Positions 50,291-60,000 of a stretch of DNA of 60,000 nt are shown piece after piece. Within the stretch, counting starts at the first letter, position 1, and every line of letters begins with the position of its first letter. The stretch comes from Lineus longissimus (Eukaryota; Nemertea; Pilidiophora; Heteronemertea; Lineidae). Made by a program: the position numbers and the translations under genes. Below the pieces are notes generated by a model that was not told where the DNA came from, made no database searches, and worked only from the letters and a program-made list of their open reading frames with translations. Location of the stretch: contig NC_088310.1 of the NCBI RefSeq assembly GCF_910592395.1, positions 26,369,491 through 26,429,490 of the forward strand. The letters run 5' to 3'.

Positions 50291-53060
50291 AATTAGAACG
50301 AGAGCGAGGACTCTCCCGTATCTGGCGTGAAACTGATGGTGTCGGGTGACATCCAACAACTCATCATGGTTCGTATCGATTTGGCAAATCAAAGGGATTG
50401 AACACTTCTGGAATATTCTCTTCTACGTGGCTTTAACGCTAGGTACACGTGTACATAGCTACTTCGTATTTAAAGCAAAATAATTAGTATTTTCACGAGT
50501 TTGATTGCAGGGTTTGGTTCGACTTGCCCATATGTCAGCCGACACATTCACTGATATTATGATATTTTTAATCAAAGAGGCAATGCTTTTTTGCCTTTTA
50601 GTTATTTGAAACGAACTGAACATAGTTGCAATTATAAGACATATTGAATAAAAAGTGCACATCTAAGGTTATCAGTTCACTTGTAACGGTGTTGACCAAA
50701 TAAAATCGAAAATCGTTTTTTGTTTCAGAACATCGGTTAGGCAAATTGTTCCTTTCGGGGCCTCCGCTTAGGTATTGACCAATCAGAAGATGCCTTTCAT
50801 GCTTGTTCTGCACATGACGTACGGGCCTTGGAGCTTACAGGGTTTCTGATTGGTCAATATCTTCTTAACTGCAGCAATGGAAAGCTGTGCTACAGGTGGT
50901 TTCCCGGTCTCCCCTCAGCTACAATATATTGTTTATAACAAACAAAATACCTCATTGTCCTTGCCGTAACAAACCTCCCGCATCGACTCACAGGATACGC
51001 TGCTACGTATCCACGGATCATATCACGGCCAAGCCTCCATTGATCGGGTACGATTTCACATTGATTTATATAAAAAGCATTAATATGCCGCGTACGCATT
51101 TAGTTTTGTAACGTGACTCCTTCCCGTTGAGCACTAGTGATGATTAGCTTGGAGAGTTGATGTTTCTCTCTTCATCTTAGCGTAATGTGCACGCAGCAAG
51201 TGACAATTACCAATGTCTAGTCGGCAGAACGCGTGTGCATCAACTAATCGACCTGTCACTGTCTTTATCTTGTCACTCTCATTAACCCCTTGGACATTGT
51301 GTTTAAGAGCAGTTGCTGCTCCTTGTTGAGACGAATTTTGAGCCGTTAATTGCAATTTACTATTAATTACCATCACATTTAATATGGTTTTTACTGGTAA
51401 TCACCATCATTCCTGAAAAAAAATGTTATAACCTCTCTCTCAGTACCGGTAAACTGATTCATGGATTTCAATGCGACAGTATACTAATGGCTTATGTGTC
51501 TTTCAGAAAGAAGCTTCATAGTAGCTTTAAAAGGAAAAAGAATTATCAGCATGAAAAATCCACTTGGCACTAAATGATGATACGCGATGGCCGTATATCA
51601 ACAGTGAGGCTCGGCGGCGGTGCCATCCAGTCAGTCCCCGAGGCTATGGGGTCAATCGAGTCCGTATACGAGGGTCACTGTGATCATCACCTCCAGCCAG
51701 GGGGTGACATGATAATCCTCTACAACACAGTTGTCGCACCAGGATATAAATATATCGCCAAGTTTTTCTTTCCCTTGGCTGATTTTCCGAGCGAACGCGT
51801 CCAGTCACTGTCTCAAACATCGGCTTAGGGTCCTTGGCGTTGGTCGAAATTAAAATACCGCAAGTTGTTGATTCTAGTCGACCCACACAATTTGTCAAAT
51901 GCGCTAATCCAATTACCTTTGAGCGTTCTCTGTCGGTTAGTGAGATTTGAGTCCCTGGATGACTTGGGGCTGTGTTGGCTAGACGTCAGTGGCGACAACC
52001 CTGGTCACCAAGATAAGGCATGAAGTAACTTTTCACGCCGACCAGGCGCCAGGCTCCGAGTCTACGTCGCCGGGGCACTGGGGCAGAAATATCAATGAGC
52101 CCGGACAAAAAATGTCAAACAGGAGTCATGATCGGGTAATGAAGCGAGCGTAGATTTCAACAGAATTATGGTTTGAAATTTAAGACAACTCATCGAAGAG
52201 AAAAAGTCATTTCGGAATACAAAACATGAAATAATCACGGATTTTATTGGCTGGAAAACGGCAGATGAAATTTTTCTCCCAAAAGAAAATGGTCCTGGTG
52301 ATCATTTTGAAGCAAGTGCATGAAAATAGAAAGTGTTGAAAATATTCGCGTGATTTGTGATATAACTTCAGTTACATGTGTGTCAATCGATTTCTCCCAA
52401 TAGTTTGGTTTGGTAAAATGTGCTTCAACATGGAACAGGTGTTGTTTTGGAGAAACCCATTTCATTCGAACACACGTCTCTATGCAGAGAGGGACTACGG
52501 GGCCCTCACCAATATAAACAACTGTCTCAAAATCTCGTTTTTATGTTCCACATTTCGTAAGTGTTCACCACTCAGAAGCCATACCCAACCGATGTTCTCC
52601 AATTGACTCTACATTGCATTGAAGCTGAGAATTGTTGACTTACAAATCGGGTATAAACATTTTCCCAAATTGATTTTTAGGCTTGGTTAACACTGGTTGC
52701 ACAGATTCCTTTATCCTGTCAGGTGAAGAGTGGATGGAGTGGACTTCTCTTGACGGGATAAGCGCGCCACATATGTTGGCCCGTCTGTGCCAACATCTGA
52801 ACAAGTGGCTCTTAAGAGAGTGTCAGGTGGCCAAGCACAGATTAATTTCTATATTTGATATAACCAACGGATTAAATTCGATCACGGAGGTTTTTCATAT
52901 TCGATGCGAATATTTGTTTACATTTTCAGGTTCAGGTTTGACCTAGTCTACATGTATGTTTTGGTCAGAATTCGCTTGTACCAAAACTATATAAGCGAGT
53001 TTATATGAGTTTCGATTACCTATGCTGGGTGTAACTTTTCCTTTCTTTCTATCTTTGCAG

Positions 53061-53292
53061 TGACCTTAGCCCACTTGGTGAAGAGAACGCAGGACACCAT
53101 CCGCACCACCACCCGGGGCTGCATCACGTTCACCACAACCCCGCCCTTCTCTCGGCAAAGATGATGGAGGACCAGAGAAACAACATGGCGCTAGCCCTGC
53201 AAGTCAAAAACGAGCCTATCCCGGCCCATACACACGCGGCACACTACATGTGCTCGCCGTTGGACCATACCTTATCAGCTCATGGCATGTAA
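53061..53292 (+). CDS. Six4/5: Six4/5, final coding exon
   Basis: The first base (T) completes codon 261 as AAT (Asn), and the frame then runs 76 codons to a TAA at 53290-53292, giving a total protein of 337 residues. The segment begins NDLSPLGEENAG, which resembles the E-D-L-S-P stretch after the homeodomain in vertebrate SIX4. It continues into a His-rich run (residues 273-286) and ends with ALALQVKNEPIP and a short His/Ala tail. The acceptor has a good pyrimidine tract, and the phase and the similarity both support the join. Vertebrate SIX4 has a much longer C-terminal activation region. The shortness here may be real or may mean that other exons or alternative ends exist. Confidence 0.8.
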
Positions 53293-54641
53293 ACTCCATA
53301 TTCGCCTCAAAACGTCAGTCAACTCTTAAGTGCAGTCGATGTTACTATTCCACTCAATCCGCCATTTTGTTCTACGCGGGCAAGCGTCGCCATTTTGCAG
53401 CTTGTCTACGACGTGGAACACAGAACCTGTCCGCCAAACGGACCGTCGAACCTATAAGGATACAATATGAAAGATGCGCATTTACAATCGTCAGATGTTT
53501 CACTTTATAAATGGACAGTCAAATTCGCCGTTGTAACTCTTTACCTCAAAATCGCTTTAGAAAGGACAGTCAACCTTGATTATGGAACCGTTTTATCTCG
53601 ACTTATGACAGTATATTTGGCACCATGTCACCATCACTATTGCAGGAACAGACCACATCAGTTATTTACCTCACACGAATCACTCTATCCACGGAAATCA
53701 CAAGAGAATATGCTGTAGCAACTGGTTTACAAAAATGTACTCGGCCATGCGGGCTATCCAATATCACAGACAACTTTCTACTTCCTATCTTTCTTCAAGA
53801 CAATGTTGAAAAAAGCGTTTATATCAATAGCCGCATCTACCGTTAGTACCAACTTTGATAGAGAATTAAGTGATGATGATTTTCACGATATGCTATAACT
53901 TGGCATCTCCTCTTTTTTCATTATGTTTTATGAATACATGCATTATCAACATGTCATATAATCAACACAGTCAAGTCGTCTGCAGTTCTCCACAATTTGG
54001 TAATCACTGTACATGTACATTGCATTACAGATGTTGGTAGACAGGGATGGCTATTATCAGCTTGAATTTCTTTTACATTTTATGGTCGGTATGTTCATAT
54101 ACATTTGTGGTTTAATCTACTTTAAACATGTCAATAACTGCCAACCATCGTGTATCAATAACAATACATTATCAACCGACATGCAATCACAATGAGACTG
54201 TACGATAATGCCCCGTACATGTAGACGAAGGAACATATGACAGTCGGTTTTTTTAAAAATCAAATAACTTTTGAAATAAAAATTCTCAGCTGTACTTACT
54301 GCTGGTAGATAACAGATAACAGATAACCAGAATCGAGTAATCTCTCAAAGACATTATATACAACAAACCCATAACTTTTGGCATCACTGGTCCACTTGCT
54401 AGCCCAGCCTGCTGTACTACATGTACATGTAGTTTGTAATTTATGCCCGTTTTTATTCTCAGTTCTCTATTCTCAATGGTCCAGACCATAGATTCGAAGT
54501 ATAGCCGCATATTGGTTCACGGGTACTACTGATATCCCAGTTTAACTATATAATGACACCTAGAATCTGCTAGTCCTAGTCCAAAATATGAAGTTGTACT
54601 CATGTTTTATTTCAACCCATACAATGGGTGATATGAATAAA
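53293..54641 (+). other. Six4/5: Probable 3'UTR of Six4/5
   Basis: Follows the TAA without recognisable coding sequence. Candidate poly(A) hexamers AATAAA occur at 54275-54280 and 54636-54641. The second lies in the left arm of an inverted repeat. I cannot tell which is used, and later signals exist near 57680 and 58101. Confidence 0.4.
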
Positions 54642-54746
54642 GACTAGCAAATGCTTTTACTTCAATTTTGTACAGAAAGGCCTAGTGTAAATGTACATGG
54701 AGTTTTAGATAAAAGCATCTGCTAGTCTTTATTCATATCACCCATT
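54623..54746. repeat. Inverted repeat with 37-bp arms (MITE-like or hairpin)
   Basis: Arms 54623-54659 and 54710-54746 are reverse complements with one mismatch in 37, separated by 50 bp. They begin AATGGGTGATATG. No target-site duplication is obvious. It could be a small foldback element or an RNA hairpin at the end of the Six4/5 transcript. Confidence 0.85.
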
Positions 54747-56635
54747 TTCTAGCTTCGAACAAAGTGATACATGTGTACATGGACACGCATCATGCATCTT
54801 GACCCTCAACGTATTGACCGGGTGGAGGTTACGGAGGCAACACCGCTGGAAGTTCAGTATCCATATTGATGTAATCTGAGTACTTGTACTTCTAAATGGT
54901 GAAAGAACAATGGTAAACCAAACGAGAATTAGGACACATTTCTTTTTTAATGCATGTTCTTTAAAGGGCATTCTTCCATTCCATGATATCAAGATACCTT
55001 GATGCTGTTATTCGCGCTCGTTTTATCATCTACAAACGATGTTGAAAGATGTTGATAGGTGTTGCTGGTTTTTCATTTCGAATGCATTCTTTAACTATTG
55101 AACCAATCTATTTGATTCTTGCCTGAAGTAACAAGAAGGGCTTGAGATTTAAGCTGGCAAGGCACAGAAGCACAGAGTTAATGTCTACGATATCGTGTCG
55201 TGGAGGTATCTAAACTTCTTTATTGATAGAACATTTACCGTTCTGTTTTGTTGCTGGTTTCGATATGGCCTGGTAATAAGGTGGGCCCATTGATACACCA
55301 ACGTCTGGAGAACAGCTTAATACTGCAGTAGGACATTGTTCTTGCGATCGTGCTTTAAGCCATTTTCCTATAGAAAACCAACATATCTCGCGCCCTTCTT
55401 GTTGCTTTCATTGGTAAGTACTTGACTGTTGAACATAAACATACCTCTGCACTGAATCACAGTTATATTTTCATTTGGCTGTGTTGAACTATGTACATTA
55501 CATGTATGCATATTTGCTTACACTCACGAAGAAACAAATAGTCAAAAGGTCAAATGCACACTTATTGCACAATATTGATGCATGTAGATGTTTTCTGTAA
55601 AATTTTCCTTGTACACGATTTTTGGCCCAGAGACACAAAGTTCCTCATCTCTTCCGTTATAAGTACATGTACAGTATTTCGAATCCCTTAAGTCCGCAAT
55701 GACACTCGCTATCGATGGTTACTTGTTCCATATTGAACCAAACGTATTTCGCAACCCTTACGAAGAGCTATGCACATGGGCACATGGTTGCCGGAGTGTG
55801 TGGCTTGGAGCAGGCTATACTGAGTCATAAGTGACATGAAGGTATTTTAATTTTGAATTGCATTCAATCCGAAATAAGAATAATAATGATTGTTATACTT
55901 GGTTAGCCATTTAGCAAAATATGCTACAGTAAATCGCCATAATGTTAGGAGTTTTATTTTGTACGAAAAACGGAGAGAAATTTCGTAAATTTCGTTTCCG
56001 CCAAAATATACATCGAGAGAAATTTTCAGTCGCGAATCGCCAAAAAAAATAAAAGAGTGAGGATTTTGTGGTTTATACTTGAAGTATGCGCACCACATGA
56101 ATCCGCCATGATCTAATCTCCATGATGTTCCTTGATGATGGCAGCTTCTTATTCTTCTTGTAAATTTATCAACATGTCAATTGTCAGTAAATGGACAAAG
56201 CACATATACCACTACCAGGAAATTGAGAAAGCATTCCACTATATTGAGATATAATCGGGTAATGTTAAATTCCGGTGAGATGTACCATAGACTACCTGGG
56301 CTAAAGACCTATCTTTTCATTAGTGACACATGCATATATGTTTATACCAACAGTGAAACAGGCGTAGGCCTACTATTGGCTCAAGTTCAATAATACGAAA
56401 ACCTTGGTGTTACATATTTTTCCTTGAAAATAATAAAAGGTCAAAGGTCACTGGTCAAAAAGCTATGCTGGATGTTTTGGATTTTTGAGTAACATGTATT
56501 GTCTTCTTACGAGAAACTCTCGTTTCAGTGATTAGTTATACAGTACTATGTTACACTCAGCACAAATCGGGTGAATTAGGAGCATATAAGGTTAAGCACA
56601 AAGTACTTCAAGTGAATCTTACAAAATGAATAAAT
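54747..56635. other. Downstream region, nothing recognised
   Basis: AT-rich, with only short open frames and no recognisable repeat beyond several TACATGTA palindromes. Confidence 0.45.
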
Positions 56636-56665
56636 TAATTAATTAATTAAATAATTAATTAAATT
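56634..56665. repeat. TTAA-type microsatellite
   Basis: An imperfect run of TTAA/AATT units with one interruption (TTAAATAATTAATTAAATT). Confidence 0.85.
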
Positions 56666-56923
56666 GCGATGTAAATAATGAAAGAATATTTATATAAATT
56701 ATAAAATATGTGTTATTTGAATTGCTGCTATATTGTGTGACTTGGGTTTGTTTGTCGTGGCGCTAGTACGTTAAATGTACTTGGTATGCGCTTGGTTGAT
56801 ACTCCATGGAGTAAAGGTTAATGTGTTCAGGAAGAATTCTTCGAACCATTCTTTCGCACTAATTTTTACATTATACCTCAGAGCCAATTTTGTGAAATGA
56901 ATTCTGGAGCTATTTTACAGTTA

Positions 56924-57092
56924 CAGTGGAACCCTGGTAACACGACCACTCATGAGACCGAGATTGAATGGTCGCGTTACCGGGGTCGGGGTGGTCGCGT
57001 TAATGAAGTTGAAAATCCGGGGGAAATGCGCGAGTAGTCGACATAGCGGGGTGGTCGCGTTACCGGGGTGGTCGCCGACCGGGGTTCTACTG
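56924..57092. mobile_element. 169-bp MITE with TA target duplication
   Basis: The left end reads CAGTGGAACCCTGGT. The right end, complemented, reads CAGTAGAACCCCGGT (13 of 15 bases match). TA flanks both sides (56922-56923 and 57093-57094), which is the target duplication of Tc1/mariner/pogo transposons. Inside, GGTCGCGTTACCGGGG-type blocks recur, making much of the element internally repetitive. It is too short to code, so it is a non-autonomous element. The pogo/Tigger assignment rests on the terminal sequence style only. Confidence 0.75.
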
Positions 57093-57094
57093 TA

Positions 57095-60000
57095 TTCTAA
57101 TTCTGTTCCCACTTCGTCTCAAATTACTCACAGACATACTTCACAGCATTGGCTCTGCAGGAGACACTACTGGGCCGAATGGTAATATCTTGGTCTCATT
57201 TATTCTTCTAGAAAGATTCTCAATCTCCTATTACGAGTGCTTTCAGTTTGTAGGTCCAGGGAATATGTTTTCCCACCCTGTATAGTTCAGTTCCATCTTC
57301 CACCAAAGTAATGTGGAATCAGTAAAAGTTTGATTTTGTAAAACTATTACATGTATCACCGTACCTCTAAAAGGATAGCATACATCTTATAAGCATTTGA
57401 TTCATCGTTCAGAGAGTATGGACCAAGCCTTATACACCTAGAGTTGCTGTAGCCAGCGGATGACCACTTATAACCCCACCTGTGTCCAAGCAAGCATCTC
57501 CTCTTTCTTGGACTGTTGTGCACACGATATGAGAAAGCAATTTACAGCTTGAAATGGCTTGAAGGGATGGTCAGAATACTCTCTTTTCAACCTAGGCCTT
57601 CTTTCGCAAAAGCCTCGACTTTCGCAGCTGACTGCAGCACCTCTTGGTCAAGTGTAATATAGTGTTTGATGAAGTCTGTTGAATAAATTATTTCTCTATA
57701 AATTAATTACTATCTTTGCCCTCAGTTCTTTCTCCATGCTGTAGTTGATGTTCAGAGAAGGTGAGAATCACTTCGGATGGACAGCTAGTGCTTCTGTCAT
57801 GTCTGTGTGATGAAAACATTATTTGGTGAGCCCCTTCCCCTTTTGAAGACAGCTCTCCACTGTCATTAGAGACCATACACAATCGCCTTGAATTGGTTAA
57901 TAAAAAAATACAGAACCTGAACGTCCTAAAAATGGTTGTGTATATTTTAGAGAATCGGGGCGGAGAACTCGTGTTTCCGCCGCTGGCAACGAGCTGTTAT
58001 AATAATAGGTATCATGAGAATATGAAACAGTGAGCCTCTCTATTTGCTGTCAGCTGACGGTACAGAACTGCTTTGGTATAGATATCTACACTGATATCTA
58101 AATAAAAATTGTGTTATTGCATACGTGTTATTTCCTTCACGTATCTGACGGGTTCCAGAAATACACGTAATTCCAACTTGTAGTTATAGCATTTTGAAAC
58201 ATCTGTCACCGAATTCACCAAGCTCTTGCTTAAACGATGTTCAATTCCTGCGGTGAATATTTGTATGCGATTGATACGATTCGTGTTCTGGAGTTTATAA
58301 ACTCCACCAATCTGGGTATCATTGGTCATCATCGTCATACTATGTCGTCAGACAGTGTTTCATAGACGTCGACTAGATTAGGCCCATTGTGGATTATGTA
58401 AGCTGTTTCGTCGATGTCATCAAGATTTGCCCCGGTAATCCTCTGTTAGGACAGCAGAACAATGAGAATTCAAGCATTGGTGCGAACGGGCTTTGTTTAA
58501 AGACAATAGCTGAATTCTGTACACGTTTGGGTGGACCCTTAAACGTGATTGCTCAGTCATTGTCTCCTTTGTCCGGTATACGTTTCAAATTCAGTAATGA
58601 AAGAAAGAAACGTACATGTACATATTAAGAAAGTAAGTCTACAATCACATTCTACGTACTTCATCCTCGTGTTGGTTTTGCTGTCGGTCACAGCATAAAG
58701 TCGCAAGAGTACCAACTGCCAGATTGATGAATTGCTCAAAAGCATGATTCAATACATAGGTGTATGCCATGACTTTGGAAGCAACATTTACAAGCTTGAG
58801 ACAAAACAGCCTGGTACGACCCCTGAGAACATCAGCACCCCGCCTGCCCGCATAAAAAACTCAAAACATGACAACAAACGGGCAACTAATCCCCGACACC
58901 AAAACATCTAAGCCCCTATGACCCATATGGCATCGCGAGGGAGGAGATTGCCCCTCACCGATGAGAAGACAGAACCAGCATGGTAGAGAGACAAACCCTG
59001 CTGGATCAACCACTGATTGAGCCTTTCATTACTCTGAAATAGCCTGATGACTTTGAGAGATATGTCTGAGGATCGATGCAGTAATCAGAATGCGCTGAAT
59101 GCCTAATCCAGATTATTCCTGCTGCTGTTCTTCTGTCGTCACAGAATCTTAAAAGCTGGCGAGGTATTGTTGACGCTTAGTCAAGCAAAACTATCATAAT
59201 CCCGATTAGTGTGTGTCGGTACTTTTCATTTGACTATCGGGAGGTTGAAACCAATTGGGATTTAGTGTTACCTCTTAATTAGCACATCCGATATTAGAGA
59301 ATTCATTACGGGTATGCCATCATTTCGTCTCGATTAGCGCTGTTTTCAGGTGACACTGTCTGAGATTGGCAGGAATGACTCCAAGAAAGGAATGACAATA
59401 GTCGTATCAGGTCCGCCGGTTAAGGGCTGCGCGGCATCTTAAAGTATGAAGAGAAATTGATAATTCTTCTACAAAGTTTGTATATACAGGATCAACCACA
59501 TTTGTTTTCTTCATCGTCTGTTCATGTTTATATCACTTGGTGACACAAAAAATATTACATGTAATATTTGGAGTCCGAATTTTGGCCACATGTAGCTGCG
59601 GTCAATACCTTTCTGTTTCCCATTATCTGCAATAGTCATTGCGCAAAAGGCATTTACATTTTTCAACACTTCTGACGCCGAGCAAGTATGTAATTCATGC
59701 TTTTGTTGCCGGTAAAAGGGCACATTGCTTATACAACATGGTGCCCTTTGCAAACTGATGGTTCATGCGTCTCGAAAGATGGAAATATGATCCAGCATGG
59801 TCATAAAGCATCGCCATGCATTCATATCAAGCACATTTTTGCCGACAGTGCTAGTCCTTAGCGCTTATTCACGTCGCCGGGTTAAATAGCCGTATCTGAT
59901 CGCCTCTCTGAACCGCACCTAGGTCCCAGCGAGGCAGTGTTGGGTATCAAACATGACGATGCTGCGTCATCTCGCCAGCAGAAACAGGCCTCTGTCAAGT
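57095..60000. other. Right end of window, nothing recognised
   Basis: No coding sequence that I can support. AATAAA occurs near 57680 and 58101, the latter followed by TTGTGTTATTGC. Either could end a longer transcript, but nothing links them to one. Confidence 0.4.

Larger units (their letters stand above)
30822..53060 (+). other. Six4/5: Intron of Six4/5, 22.2 kb
   Basis: Runs from GTAAGT (30822) to a pyrimidine-rich tract ending TTTGCAG (53054-53060). I found no recognisable coding sequence in it. Frames of 100-133 codons at 31918, 36751 (minus), 37748 (minus) and 42853 show no domain. Large introns and gene-poor flanks are common around developmental regulators and usually contain enhancers. 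Elements inside it that I could name are listed separately. A small extra coding exon cannot be excluded. Confidence 0.7.

Noticed and set aside
51574-51828. Possible extra Six4/5 exon (84-codon frame)
   Set aside because: The peptide does not resemble Six4/5 activation regions, and skipping it leaves a perfect in-phase join between 30821 and 53061.

Overview
The window is nuclear DNA of an invertebrate animal. It has one clearly spliced gene with a canonical donor and acceptor, polyadenylation signals, decayed retroelements, a tRNA-derived SINE, minisatellites, and long stretches without genes. The Six-family protein and the repeat types suggest a marine bilaterian (mollusc, brachiopod, hemichordate or lancelet type). 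I cannot place it further; a lophotrochozoan is a weak guess.

Layout. Bases 1-1118 look like the last codons of an unidentified plus-strand gene ending in a Lys-rich tail, with a 1-kb 3'UTR and poly(A) signal. A 66-bp EcoRI-type minisatellite of about 34 copies follows (1161-3370). From about 4.9 to 9.4 kb there are two nearly identical, apparently intronless class I methyltransferase genes on the minus strand. They lie in a duplicated block, and between them is a small LINE fragment whose two halves point in opposite directions. From 9.4 to 29.6 kb I see no coding sequence, only diverged repeats and one tRNA-derived SINE.

The central gene is a Six4/5-class homeobox gene on the plus strand. 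Exon 1 (30040-30821) encodes the SIX domain and homeodomain. It has an in-frame upstream stop and a CCAAT/TATA promoter. An exon at 53061-53292 joins it in phase across a 22.2-kb intron and gives a predicted protein of 337 residues. The intron has no recognisable coding sequence. It does hold a 26-bp perfect palindrome carrying two TCF/LEF-type cores, a doubled E2F-like site, a 41-bp minisatellite, a degenerate 85-bp repeat and a tRNA-like element, so it is a candidate regulatory landscape. Downstream are a 37-bp-arm inverted repeat, a TA-flanked MITE and otherwise unannotated DNA.

I found no clear new multi-gene system. The most notable signals are the apparent twin-primed LINE, the methyltransferase pair whose coding parts are far better conserved than their flanks, the roughly 30-fold occurrence of the palindrome TACATGTA, and the possible regulatory sites inside the Six4/5 intron.
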